From positions 682,001 to 746,000 of the forward strand of contig NC_085849.1 of NCBI RefSeq assembly GCF_020906515.1: DNA of 64,000 nt, written 5' to 3'. The first letter of the stretch is position 1, and every line of letters starts with the position of its first letter. This DNA is from Vanrija pseudolonga (lineage: Eukaryota; Basidiomycota; Tremellomycetes; Trichosporonales; Trichosporonaceae). Position numbers and translations under genes: made by a program. Below, piece after piece: positions 53,212 through 64,000 of the stretch. The notes beneath the pieces are model-generated. The model was not told where the DNA came from. It saw only the letters and a program-made list of their open reading frames with translations, and searched no databases.

Positions 53212-54842
53212 TTGTGCGTGGGTGGGGGTGCAAGTCGAGATGGATCAGGCTCAAGTGGAGGTTGGCAGAACTTCACTCGGTCGTGCGGGGCACACTTCCG
53301 GCGTCGAGGTTGAGGCGCCAAACATTTTGGTCCCGTCGACAAGGTGGGTGGTGGTGGGTTTGGTGGAGGGGAGATGGTTATCAGCGGGCACAGGGGGTGG
53401 AGGGGGGGGGACGTTTGGGTAAGGCGGCTTCACAGCCGAGGAGCGACCGCGAGACTCAGAGTGAAGCAAGGAGCCGCGAAGGCGACGCCGACGCCGAGGC
53501 AGACGGCGCGGCACTGCGCACACCGCCCTGCTTACACCCAACCTGCTTGATAATATCGTCCAGCAGCCCCGACGCAAGCAACCCGACGCAACATGTAAGC
53601 GACGGCAACCGGGGTCGTCTGACTCGGCGTCTCCGCACGTGAGTGAGTTCTCGGCGCTCCCTCGCTTGCTTGGCCTTGGCTTCGATGGACAAAGTGCGAC
53701 CCAGACAGTGGTAATTGCAGGTACAAGCGCGGCAGTATCATGTGCGTGCCAGAGATACCATACCGGGCGCAGCACGCCGGTTGACCGAAAACAGCGTCGC
53801 TTGCGCCTGTCGTCAGAGTCCGAAGTCTGCACCACTCGGTAGTCGGCAAGCTCCCGCCGATGGCAGCGGCGAGACGGAAGGACACGGCCGAGTCATCGGC
53901 TATCTGCGAGCCCCCGGGGGCAGCGGCGAGCGAGCGAGCGAGCACGCATGCATGCACGCACCGTGCGTTTGTTTGGTTTGGTTTGGGAAGAGCTGCTCGC
54001 GAGGTTGGAAACACGGACTCTGGATATTTCGAAGAGTGATTGCGATTTACTTAATAGGCTGGCTAAGCGCGCGCGTGTCGAGTCGACACGGCGCAGCGTG
54101 CGCGCTGTGGCCGCGCCGCGTTGCCGGAACGACGCTGCTGTCGGGGTCTTGTTCGCGTCCTGGCTCTCATACTGGCTGCTGCTGCCCCTCATGCATGACC
54201 CCTGAGGCCATGTGCTTGTCCTCGCATCTGACGAATGGGGCCTGCAGCGAGCACCTGTTTGCGGTGCGGGGTCGCCTGGGTTGCCTGGCAGTCGCCTCCA
54301 CTGCGCCAAGCACTTTTGCAAGATCTCGTGGCTCCTGGACGGACGGGTGGATTGGAAAACGGCATTAGTCGTCTTTTATCGCCGCGCGACGGCAAGCCTG
54401 GCAGCACCGTGTCTTGCTCCCCCGACTTTGGTAGCAACGACGAGTCGATAGAGAACGAGAACGCAGCGGTCATAGCTGCTGCACGAGTATGCATAGGAGC
54501 GAGCAGGGCGACGACGACGGCGACGACGAGGGCGATGGGAGAGGGATTACGTCGCGGCGTGGGTTCCTACCTGCCTGCGTCGCTGGATTTTTCCGGCCCG
54601 AGTCATACCACCACCAAGTGTCCAGCTGCCAGCCAGCCAGCCAGGGCTCTGCCTGATTCCATCCACCTTGCTCCGTACCCCACCCCACCCTGGCCAGCAG
54701 CTGCTGCCTTATAACCCACACCCCTCGGCTACTCGTGGCCTCTTGACTTTTCCAACCCTTCCAACCGCTTCCTCGGCTGCACACATCGTCGCACCAAACT
54801 CCACCTTCTCTCACCCTCTCCATCACCACCACTAGCCCCACA
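53212..54842. other. 1.6-kb divergent intergenic region (BMT5 / PDX1)
   Basis: It contains the promoters of both genes: the PDX1 side has a TATA box at 54710-54714 and a CT/CA-rich leader. GCGAGCGAGCGAGC and GCATGCATGCACGC runs lie near 53925-53965. The many short frames here lack motifs. Confidence 0.55.
54710..54714 (+). promoter_or_regulatory. TATA box of the PDX1 gene
   Basis: TATAA lies about 130 nt before the start codon, followed by a pyrimidine-rich leader. Inferred from position and sequence. Confidence 0.5.
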
Positions 54843-56434
54843 ATGTCCTCCGAGCCTACCATCGTCGGCGCCCCCGCTGCCGCTAACGGCGCTTCGACCC
54901 CCTCGTTCCCCGCCCGCTCCGCTGGCACCGCCGCGGCCGGCACGCCCAACTTTGGCGTCAAGTCGGGCCTCGCCTCGATGCTCAAGGGCGGTGTCATCAT
55001 GGACGTCATGAACGTCGAGCAGGCCAAGATTGCCGAGGAGGCCGGCGCCTGCGCCGTCATGGCTCTTGGTGAGTAGCAGCAGCGGCGGCAGCGGTAGTAG
55101 CAGGCGAGCCGACGGGATCCGATGGTCACGCCGAGTGCGGTGCGCTTCGCTGCGATGCGATGCGATGCCACTGGCACCCGGCGGCATCGTTGGAAATCAC
55201 CCCCGCATGCTCGCAGCCCGTGCGCGCGCCACGCTTGGCATGTAGTGGCCAGTGCTGACTTTGCGCAGAGCGTATCCCCGCCAACATCCGTCGCGACGGT
55301 GGTGTCGCCCGCATGGTGAGTAAGGAGTGATGAGTCGGTCAGAGGGACGGAGGGGCAAGGCGGGCAGAGACCGAGCAGTGACCGACCGAATGCGTGGCGC
55401 CGGCGACGGCGACACCGGTGACTGCCCGGTGGCTCCGCTCCGCCCTAGCGGCCCTCCCGAACCCCGCAGTCGTCCCGAACGCTGAACTCTGCTGACCCCC
55501 CAAGTCCGACCCCGGCATGATCAAGGAGATCATCAACGCCGTCTCGATCCCCGTCATGGCCAAGTGCCGTATCGGCCACACTGTCGAGGCCCAGATCCTC
55601 CAGGCCGTCGGCGTCGACTACATTGACGTGAGTGAGGGGAGAGCGCAGCGGCATGCAAGCCGCAGCAGCTCGGACCTCCGCCGCCACACGCCTGGGACGG
55701 CCAACTGACATCCCCCGCAGGAGTCCGAGGTCCTCACCATGGCCGACGACCAGCACCACATCGGCAAGCACGCCTTCAAGGTCCCCTTCGTCTGTGGCTG
55801 CAAGAACCTCGGCGAGGCTCTCCGCCGTATCTCCGAGGGTGCTGCGTGAGTCGAGGTGTGGAGTGGCAGCTTGATAGCACCTCTGGCTGTCCTCTCTCCC
55901 GCACCTGCTAACACCCCCCAGTATGATCCGCACCAAGGGTGAGGCCGGCACCGGCGACGTCGTCGAGGCCGTCAAGCACCAGCGCGCCGTCATGGCCGAC
56001 ATCCGCCGCGCCGCCGCCATGTCGGACGACGAGCTCTACGCCTTCGCCAAGGAGATCCAGGCTCCCTACCACCTCCTCAAGGAGACTGCCCGCCTCAAGC
56101 GTCTCCCCGTCGTCTCGTTCGCCGCCGGTGGTGTCGCCACCCCCGCTGACGCTGCTCTCATGATGCAGCTCGGCTGCGACGGTGTCTTCGTCGGCTCGGG
56201 TATCTGTAAGTGCCGAACCACTCGCTATCTTCTTGTTTGTCTGACACACGCCCAGTCCTCTCGGGCGACCCCGCCAAGCGTGCCCGCGCCATCGTCCAGG
56301 CCGTCACCCACTACAACAACCCCCAGGTTCTTGCCGAGATCTCGGAGAACCTCGGCGAGGCCATGGTCGGTATCTCGGTCAAGGACGAGGTCAAGACCGG
56401 CAAGGAGACTGCCTACTCGCAGCGCGGCAACTAA
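54843..56434 (+). CDS. PDX1: pyridoxal 5'-phosphate synthase subunit PDX1/SNZ, 6 exons
   Basis: Exons 54843-55068, 55269-55315, 55505-55627, 55721-55845, 55922-56205 and 56256-56434 give 327 residues. The (beta/alpha)8 enzyme makes vitamin B6 cofactor from ribose 5-phosphate, glyceraldehyde 3-phosphate and ammonia supplied by the PDX2/SNO glutaminase, which is not in this window. Family marks are [39 protein letters not shown] and VMAKCRIGH with Lys111. [10 protein letters not shown] carries Lys179; the 68-residue spacing between these lysines equals that of the two catalytic lysines in the family. The phosphate-binding [12 protein letters not shown] and [10 protein letters not shown] are also present. 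The first 35 residues are a Ser/Ala/Pro-rich extension. Introns 1 and 2 (200 and 189 nt) are longer than usual here. Confidence 0.97.
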
Positions 56435-56989
56435 GGGGCAGTAGTAGTGGGGCCTCGTCTCCCGCGTCTCGTTCCTCGGTTTCTCGCATTTCCTCTCATT
56501 TCACCACACACACACTAAAACTACCGCCCGGTCACACACTCTTTGCCGCCTCAACGCGGGCCGGCCGGCGCCGCGGGCGCGCATACTGTATCAGAAGGAT
56601 AGGATGCACGTTGTTGAAGAGCACGGCTTGGATGTGGGGTAGGGGAGTCGGGGTGGGTGTGGCAGCTGAAGGTGGATGTGTGGCGGGTGTCAGTGAACCG
56701 AGTTTGGCGACGACTGTCTTGACTTCGCCATCATGGTGACAGCTTTGGCGCTTCACCCTCCCCCGCCCCGGCCATTTAATGACGAGTACATGTCGCGACC
56801 ATGCGCGCAGCGCGCCGCATCTACCACAGCAACAGAGAATACGGACGCGGCCGAGAGTAGTTTTAATCGACCTAGGAGGGTATAGGGGGTATCAAGGTGC
56901 CACTGGGCTGGGAATACGACAATTGGGTGACGGGTGATAGGGAGGCCAGAAACAACCGGGATCGGGATACGGGGGAGGGAAGAGGATGG
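56435..56989. other. convergent 3' intergenic region (PDX1 / RasGAP)
   Basis: 555 nt between two 3' ends. It should hold both terminators. I see no coding frame or repeat with support. Confidence 0.6.
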
Positions 56990-59772
56990 TTACTTGCGCT
57001 TCGCAAAGAGCTGCGGGGTTAGCTGTGCTCGACTCTCTCAACCCACCTTGTTGAAGAGTGCCAACACCTTGGGCACGTTGAGCTGGACATACTCGAGGTC
57101 GAGCGTCGCGTCATTGTCTTTTTGCTTCTCAAGCAGGTCGTCGATCTTGAGGTCCATCTCGAGAATGGGCTTCTCGCGCCCCTTGAAGTGAAGCGCGATG
57201 AGGAAGGTCCCAGGCGTGGGGGATGCAATGTTGAAGAAGATGTTTGCGCGCCTGGGGCGTTAGTTGGGTGCTACACAGTACTATCATCAACTCACCTGTT
57301 CTCCGGCACGTTGCTCTCCATGATAATTCCCTCCTTCTCAAACTGAGAGTGCGTAAAGCGGTACGGGCCGAGCGACTGGGCGCGGCCGAGCTTTCTCTCC
57401 TTGCCGTTGACGCTGACGACGCCCACACCGCCGGACCCCTTGTCCTTGGACATCATCATGCGTGAGTTGACGAGGTAGGCCTTGTACTGCTCAATCTGTG
57501 ACCGGAGGTAGTTGTTGTGGTCGCAGATGGTGCGATACACGGCCTCGAGGGAGCGGGTCTCGAGAATGACCTTTTCGCGGGCGTTACCGAGGTGGACCAT
57601 CTCCATCGACACTTCGTCCTGTAGGATCTTGTAGTGGTCACCCTTGTCAACAACGCCGGCAGCCTCGAGCTCGGAGAGCAGGTTCTGGACCTTGATACCA
57701 CGGCGGACGAGCACGGGGTCCTTGGACGTGGCGGCGCGCTCTGCCAATGCTGGCAGGTCGATGGGTCTTCTGTCGGCGAGCTGGGGCATGGAACGCAGCA
57801 GCTGGACAAAGATGGACTTTGTTTCCATAAAGTGCAGGTCGTTTTGCGTGACACTGTCTGACACGAGTGCAGTCGACAGGTCCTGAATGGGCGTCTCCCA
57901 TCGTGAGTAGAGGGACAACTGGAAGCTCTTGTTCTCTGCACGCGGTACTTGGGCTGGGGCGGGTCCGAGCTCGTCCAGGAGCACGCGCAAATGATGACGG
58001 TCATTGAGTGACTGTACGAGGTTAGTCACGGCCCGTGTAACGCCAGCGCACGCCAGGCACATCACTTACCAAGGTGTCAATGTGATGCTGGAACAGGGCG
58101 TGTGTGTTGTAGAGCTCGTTCAGGGTGATCGAGATGGAGAGGTCCTTCTTGGTCAGGGCCATGTACTGGTCCATCTCGAGCGACTCGTAAAAGTCGCCGA
58201 CCTCGCAGAGGTTGTTGAGGAACTGGTTGATGGTCGTCTTGTTCTGCTCGACAAAGGGGTTGAGCGACATCATGTACTCCTCCTTGGAGTAACTTGGCTT
58301 GTTAGCCAAGTTTTGGAGCATTTTTGCGATTAATGTCAACGTTCTTCGGGGGTGTCTGGCGGGAGTCTCGGTGACAAGCATGTAGGCCTGTGGAGTGACA
58401 ATGGACGGGTTGATGAAACGGAGGAAGAAGAAGCCGCCGATGAGCGAGCACATGGACGCGTCTGTCGCGTCGGGGTACTTTCGTCTGGTGAGAGATCGAA
58501 TCTGCTTGCAGATCCAGCGGATACCATAGGGCACGAGTTCGATCGAGTCCATGATGGTTGCCAGGAAGGTGTCTGCAATCTCCATGAGCATTGTCAGACG
58601 AGGCTGGATAATGGCCTGGACGTCGACATTGGCGGCCGCCACCTCGGCGGGGACACCACGCGGCAGCGACGGGGGGAGGGCGCCCGTGTCCTCCTCGATC
58701 TGCTGGATCATTTGCTCGTACACCTGGTAGGCGTTAGCACTGGCCGCTGGGACAAGGCAACCGAAGTGAGGAATGCGGCCCGTGCTTTGAGGGTGGCGCA
58801 CCCGCCACTTTCAGCGCGCTGGCTCTTCTTACCTTGAGTGGGTTGATCTCGAGGTTGAGATCCTTGTGCGCAATGAGCGAGTTGATCCGCTCCGACAGGA
58901 CGTCCTTCAAGTAGGCCTGACCTGGCCCTCGGCGCGTGTAGGTGGTCATCATGCGGGAGACGGGGGTGTTGGCACGGAGGAGGGATCCAAACTCGGTGGT
59001 GCTCTCAAACTGCGCAGCAAGGACGCTCTGGGGCACGCGGTGTCAGTGTCGTGTGATGTGCGCGCCCGCCAAAACCAGTTTGCCGACTCACTTGGAACAT
59101 TGTGAGCAGCAGGTGCTCTTCACGCTGCTCGTACTGGTTTCCGTACAGCGTGAACATGACGGTCTGCAGGAGCGTGTCGATTTCCGTTAAGGATACCAAG
59201 CGACACAATGAAGCAACGTGCCGTGGTTCCGACTGGAGGAGGAAAAAGAGGTTGCTGTATTGTGATAGCTTGCGCGAGTCTGGGAAGGCTCCACCCTCCT
59301 CGTTGACGTCCTCGAGCGTCTCCTGTACTTGACGCTTTTCATCTGCGGCGATGCGGTTCTGGATGAGCAGGCCGATGCGCGAGTCGAGGTATCGGACGTC
59401 TCGTTCGAGAACAAAGTTCTTCTTGCTCTGGCTACTGATACGCGTCTTGAGGTCGCGGAGGCGCTTTTGGGCGCGGGCAAGCTCGTCTTCGACCTCGACG
59501 TCCTGCTCGGCCGCGAGCGAGTACATGGCGTTGACGCTGTAGCGGTTTGTCATCCTGTTGGTTATTCTCCTGGTGGGTGAGCCTGCCCCCGAGCCCGAAG
59601 GATCGGCGCCAGGCGCGCCTGCCGACGTTGCAGGCCGCCCGCCGGCGCCTTTGGGGGCGACGGCACCGATGGCAATGGTCGAAGGGAGTGAGGGGGTCGA
59701 GGATGTCGCGGCGCCGAGCGTGCCGAGCGGCGAGAGGGGCGTGCCCGGAGCGGTCATGGTTAGCGCGGCCAT
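56990..59772 (-). CDS. Ras GTPase-activating protein with RasGAP C-terminal domain, 6 exons
   Basis: Exons 59772-59092, 59027-58833, 58723-58070, 58011-57296, 57251-57047 and 57010-56990 (21 nt) give 823 residues. After a disordered Ser/Pro/Ala-rich start comes a coiled coil (about 88-140). The RasGAP catalytic domain (about 190-530) has an arginine-finger candidate Arg245 in SLLRANT and the signature [10 protein letters not shown] at 392-401. The RasGAP C-terminal domain (about 600-810) ends the protein. There is no calponin-homology domain or IQ repeat, so it is closer to the fission-yeast Gap1 type than to full IQGAP. It should switch off Ras by speeding GTP hydrolysis, at the cell membrane or division site. 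Introns are short and all but the fourth are phase 0. Confidence 0.93.
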
Positions 59773-62249
59773 CGATGAGCGCCAGAGGCAGCGCTAAGTG
59801 TTGGACGGCGGTGGCGGGGTTGAGTGATGAAGTTGGGGATGGATGTGTGTGGTGGTGCGATGGCGGCAAGAGTAACACGACACGTGTGGGCGAGTGTGTG
59901 TGTGTGTGTTCAGTGCGCGCTGGCTTCTCTGCTGGCTGCTGGCTTGGAGAATGTTAAAGGCGTGCAGGCGTGTGCGGAGGAGCGTCGCCGTTGTGAGGCC
60001 CTTGTGCCCAGCAAGTCTCGTGCGTGGGGGGGAGGGAAAAGGAAATGAGCAGGGTTTTGCGTGTGCGCCGAGGGGCTCGAGCACAGCGGGCGGAGGGCTC
60101 GGGCTCGCGCGTGCGGCGTTGTTGCTTTTACAAGCTGCGGCGGCGGCGGCGAGGTGCGGACTCGCAGCAGCAGTTAGGTGCGAGCGAGCGGGGGCGCGGG
60201 GGCGGCCGAGCGCACGCGACGGAGTCCGCTGCGGCGTGCTACTAGCAGCTCCGGGTGTGGGGGTTTGGCGGATGCCGGCGGAGGCTGTGGTGTGCCCTGG
60301 CGCCGTGTGTGGGGGTGGGCGCGGCGCGGCGCGTAGGTTGAGTGATGGGAGTGGTGGTGGTGTGGACAACGACGACGAGGGCGATGAAAGACGACGAGAC
60401 CGAGTTGACAAAGAGATGAATTGAGTAGAGCCGCGCTGCCGTCGTGTGGGTCGCGCGTGTCTGGGCTGGCTGGCGCCTGGCTACAAAGCTGCTACAAGGG
60501 GTCGCGCAATGATGTTTCAACACCTAAAGAAACTAGTACGACGAGCGACGACGACGACAGCGGCATGCCAGAGTGTCAGTGCCAGATCTGGCCAGCAAGC
60601 TCAACCTACATATGCTGCATGCTGCATGGCTCTCTCTCTCGACTCGGCACACGCTCATTCCAACGCCGTCGCCGTCTTCACCGCTCGCCATCACAACAAC
60701 ACACGATTCCGCCGGCGTCTGACCGCTGCGGCGACTGCATATGGGCCCAGGTCTCGGCGCTCACTGCTCCTTGCCTGCTGCCCCAGCGTGCTGCGTGCAA
60801 AAACGTAAGGTTGGGTGGTATCCAGGCAGCGTCGTTGCTGGGCCGGCTGGGTCCTAGTCGACGCGGCCAGGCGGAGCATGATATTTTCCCAAAGAGGCAA
60901 CTATCGTCAGGGTTCAAGTCTTCCCATTAGAAGCGTCGATAGCCCCTTAAAGTGGTCGCCCAGTCCTTGTTCCATCAGCGACTGCCTCTGCACTGTGCAC
61001 CCTGGGCTGGCTGCAGGCAAGTGGCACCAGTGGCAGCAGCAGTAGCCGCGACGACCACCACGACCCACCACTGCACCCGGCGGCGCTAACATGAAAGGCT
61101 CATGTACGGCATGCCGTGAGACAGCGAGTCACCTCTTCATAGACGTCGTCGCGCATGAGCATGACTGACTGCCATGCACACAAACAAACAACACCGACTT
61201 GCATCTTGACGCCAGCGGCCCATACCGCCATTGTCCAAGCCGCACGGCTCAGAACATCCGACCGACGACAGGCCGCGACCAGCACGCCGCGGAACGGGAC
61301 TCCCGCCCCCGCTAAACATAATCGCTTCCATCATTACCGGGGGCCATGGACGCGCTTGCGAGCGCAGCGAGCAAGCGCCAGGCAGCCAGATCCCGCCCGC
61401 TTGCATGTGCATGTGCGTGGCAAGGTGACAAACCCACCCACCGGCACCGCCCGGCTGCCGATCCGCCGCAAACAAGCAAGGCTGAGAGGTGGGCACGGCG
61501 TGATCGTTACAGGGGTGCAGGGGATGATGCAAGGGGCTGTTGCTACATATACGCGACGACACGACGCGACGCGACGGCGAGACGCGCCGGCGGCGTCCAC
61601 TGCTGACTGACCACGGCGCATCGGACATGCCATGCACCTTTGTGCCCTGTCGCTGCACACTGCCGAACGAGCGGCCGGCCGATAGTACCTCGGCGCCTCT
61701 GGACTGCCACACCTGGTAATGAAGGGCACGGTAGCCCGCTGTCGTCCGCCGAAGACACACCACAGACGGAGAGGAGAGGACAAGATACCCTCCATCCGTC
61801 AGAGAGAGGGGGCAGAGGCTGCGCGAGACCATCACGCAGTGGCAGCAGAGGCTACTGCCACCCATACCACTCACTACCACCGCACCACCACCACTGCCAC
61901 ACTACCACACTACCACACTACCACACTACCACACTACCACACTACCACACTACCACACTACCACACTACCACACTACCACACTACCACACTACCACACTA
62001 CCACACTACCACCCTACCACCGCCACAGCCACGGACAGGCATGCAGGCAGCGGTACTGCCCGACGAGCCGCGCCACGGGGCCGCGACTGCCCCGTGCGCC
62101 GCGCCCTCCTTACACCCCTGGAGAACGAGAACAGCGAGCCACGTACAAAGGGAGAGGTTGCTCCCCCCCCCCCTCGCGACTGCTGCAACGGATAGATACC
62201 CCGAACGCTAATGCATACGGCATGCTGTCAAGTGGCGTGGCGTGGCCTC
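59773..62249. other. 2.5-kb gene-free stretch with an octamer array
   Basis: The left end holds the promoter of the RasGAP gene (GT run near 59890-59915). The right end holds the 3' flank of TMA7 and the CCACACTA array. No frame between has a recognisable motif, and the frames running through the array are repeat artefacts. A noncoding RNA could be present but is not supported by sequence alone. Confidence 0.55.
61897..62016. repeat. CCACACTA octamer tandem array (14 perfect copies)
   Basis: Fourteen perfect 8-bp units run from 61897 to 62008, followed by one variant unit (CCACCCTA). The minus strand reads (TAGTGTGG)n. It lies about 230 nt past the TMA7 stop codon. It is an ordinary minisatellite in form, likely variable in copy number between strains. 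Confidence 0.95.
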
Positions 62250-63328
62250 CTACTTCTTGGACCTAGGGCAGGGGGTTAGTATGATCTCGAGGCCGCCGCA
62301 ACGTGGTGGCGTGGCACACGACCACCGGCCACAACTCACTTCTTGATGCCAGCACCGCCCATGGGGCCCTTGCCGGCAGCTGTGTGTGTCAGCAGTGTTC
62401 CAGCTTGCGCAGTCGCCACACGAAACAACAAAGGTCGACATCTTAACAGGCACCGAAGGCGCCGCAACCACGCCGCCGTGCCGTGCCGTGGTGGCAGCCG
62501 ATCTGACGGCACGACCTCATACGAGTGGAGCTTTGCAGAGGCCCTCGGGCTGCTCAGCAGCACAAGCACACGGCCAGTAGACAAATTACCAATGCACAGT
62601 GGCACTTGTGGCAACGCCTCAACCCTTCGTCCTTCGTCCTTCGTCCTCCTCATCCCTCCGCCCTCTCCGCGTCCCTCGGTGTCCTCCTCGTCACCGACAC
62701 GATCAACACACCTCCGCAAGGCCACAAGACATGCACACAGAGTGCCCCTGTGCGCCCTCACGCCGTTGCAACTCCGCCAAGCCACATCTCTCCAACCGAC
62801 CACCAAAACGCCCCACAACACCCCCAAACCCCCGTCAAGCCCACTCACCCTTCGCAGCGGCAGCCTTGAGCTCAGCAGCGTCCTTCTTGAGCTTCTCGCG
62901 CAGAGCGAGATCGTCATCGTCTAACTCTTTCTTGTCCTTCTTGGGAGCCTGTAGAAGTGATGTAAGATGAGGTGTGGGAGTTGTGAGAGGTCGAGGAGGA
63001 GGTCCGGGGGTTGGGGCGGGCGGAAATGGAAAGTGCCACATTGCGGTCGGTGGGGGTGTGTAGGCGGGGCGGCGGGGGCGGAGAGGGGTGCAGGAGTTCC
63101 CGTGAGCAGCGTGTAGAGCAGGTGTAGCGACCGTATAGAGAGCAGAGAGGAGCAGCGTCAGCGCGGACCACATGCCGACGAGGACAAGGAGGACTCACCT
63201 TGAGCGGCTTGGCTTCGCCCGGCGTCAGTACACCGTTACCACGTCCTTCGCTACGCATACGCACCCTTTCCACCTGCACGTTAGCCCCATCTGTCGCAGC
63301 ATGCGTACGCACCTTGACGTCCACCCAT
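62250..63328 (-). CDS. TMA7: ribosome-associated small protein TMA7, 6 exons with microexons
   Basis: Exons 63328-63313 (16 nt), 63273-63265 (9 nt), 63212-63199 (14 nt), 62948-62849 (100 nt), 62379-62340 (40 nt) and 62262-62250 (13 nt) give 63 residues, the usual size of TMA7 (translation-machinery-associated 7, also called CCDC72). The spliced protein begins MGGRQGGKAKPLK, then has APKKDKKELDDDDLALREK and closes with KGPMGGAGIKKSKK, matching the family along its whole length. The family associates with ribosomes; its exact role is unclear. The coding region is 192 nt spread over 1.08 kb, with introns of 250 nt (62949-63198) and 469 nt (62380-62848) among shorter ones. None of the five small exons would be found by simple ORF search. 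Frame and splice signals agree at every junction. Confidence 0.9.
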
Positions 63329-63578
63329 GTTGATGTTGTTGTTGTTATCGAGATCGACGAGCAGGTGCCCGCAGAAAAGTGCAGGTGTTTTGCGCGCTCA
63401 CGTCGCTGCTTTCCCACGGTCGTCGCGAGTGGAACCCCTTGACATGAGGCACTTGAGCTGTCTTGTGCACCCCCAGCACCCCCACGCCCACTCAATCCTA
63501 CACCCCGTGCATGCGCTCTAATAATATGACACGCTCGCACACAGCTGCTGCGCTTCTACAGATAACACATCCTATCCC

Positions 63579-64000
63579 TCAAGCCTCGACGTTCCAGAAC
63601 TGAACAGCAGGTGTTCCTGGCTCTGATGCCTCGGTCTTGTCAAGAGCCCAGCCGTCCGACTCGCCGTTGGCGGCAATGTGCGCCTTGGCGTCGGCGACAG
63701 ACACAACATCCACGTCGGTGTACTTGAGAGCCACCTTGATGTACGGGACGAGCGACTTGAGGGCGTCAATCTCGGAGAAGGGGAGCGAACGGCCAAAGGC
63801 GCGCTTGCCCTGGGTCTGGACCTTCTTCTTGAAGACCTGGACGAAAGGCATGGCCTTCTTGTCCTTGCTCAGGCCGGCGTCGGCGAGCGCCTGGCGCATC
63901 TTGGCCTCGTCGAGCGACTGGGTCGACTCGTCCCATGCAGTCTGGACGACCTCGACACACTGGTTCTGCCACTCAGGGAACTCGGTGGCAACGTAGATGC
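63579..64000 (-). CDS. CDC60: cytosolic leucyl-tRNA synthetase, C-terminal part (cut by window edge)
   Basis: The last about 140 residues of a longer minus-strand gene, ending with TGA at 63581-63579; the 5' part lies beyond the window. The visible part begins IYVATEFPEWQNQCVEVVQ. It contains KKAMPFVQVFKKKV, AFGRSLPFSEIDALKSLVPYIK and the closing EASEPGTPAVQFWNVEA, typical of the C-terminal extension of eukaryotic cytosolic leucyl-tRNA synthetases. The catalytic core, editing domain and KMSKS motif are out of view, so integrity cannot be judged. No intron is needed in this part. TMA7 lies 250 nt downstream on the same strand. Confidence 0.85.
   Translation of the reverse strand, partial: IYVATEFPEWQNQCVEVVQTAWDESTQSLDEAKMRQALADAGLSKDKKAMPFVQVFKKKVQTQGKRAFGRSLPFSEIDALKSLVPYIKVALKYTDVDVVSVADAKAHIAANGESDGWALDKTEASEPGTPAVQFWNVEA

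Noticed and set aside
61640-62266. 208-codon plus-strand frame with HTTTLPHY repeats
   Set aside because: The repeat is the CCACACTA octamer read in frame; the flanks have no motif.
1-64000. Transposons, LTR elements or virus-derived genes
   Set aside because: No reverse transcriptase, transposase, integrase, capsid-like frame or long terminal repeat was recognised anywhere in the window.

Overview
This is nuclear DNA from a fungus, most likely a basidiomycete yeast of the Tremellomycetes, with Trichosporonales as my best guess. The GC content is high. Genes carry many short introns (35-60 nt) with GTRNGT donors, CTNAC-type branch sites and CAG/TAG acceptors. The gene families include an indoleamine dioxygenase, a fungal PDX1/SNZ, TMA7 and a DUF2828 protein. 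I see no transposon, retroelement, CRISPR array, rRNA or convincing tRNA. The genus is an inference from gene style, not from a marker gene.

Layout. On the minus strand from 2 to 19.4 kb lie an alcohol dehydrogenase (2009-3138), a very long ADF-H/PH actin-cytoskeleton-type protein (7220-12464), a homeodomain transcription factor (13588-16245) and an EHT1/YheT-type alpha/beta hydrolase (17600-19422). On the plus strand follow two tandem amino-acid permeases (21451-23406 and 24964-27331), a DUF2828 vWA protein (27877-30472) and an indoleamine 2,3-dioxygenase with a mitochondrial-type leader (32041-33849). A secreted protein built of about 60 Cys-containing repeats lies on the minus strand (34510-37869). 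Next come a mitochondrial-type tRNA 2-thiouridylase (39656-41611) and a packed plus-strand block (41907-50343). That block holds three SET-domain paralogues with one four-domain RNA-repair-like protein between the first and second. The right part holds a small HIG1-like membrane protein, a short proline-rich ORF, BMT5 (rRNA methyltransferase), PDX1 (vitamin B6 synthase), a RasGAP, TMA7 (six exons, four of them 9-40 nt long) and the 3' end of cytosolic leucyl-tRNA synthetase, cut by the window edge.

The most interesting object is the 871-residue protein at 43914-46570. In one chain it appears to hold a 2H phosphoesterase (two HxT motifs), a CX5R dual-specificity-type phosphatase, a P-loop polynucleotide-kinase-like domain and a KxDG nucleotidyltransferase/RNA ligase. 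These are the activities needed to heal and reseal a broken RNA: open the 2',3'-cyclic phosphate, remove the phosphate, phosphorylate the 5'-OH, ligate. It sits inside a SET-gene array whose first member has lost two otherwise conserved SET residues.

Exon coordinates were worked out by hand from splice signals and reading frame. In every multi-exon gene the exon lengths sum to a whole number of codons. Long GC-rich gene-free stretches (for example 3.1-7.2 kb and 59.8-62.2 kb) contain many chance open frames that I have not called.
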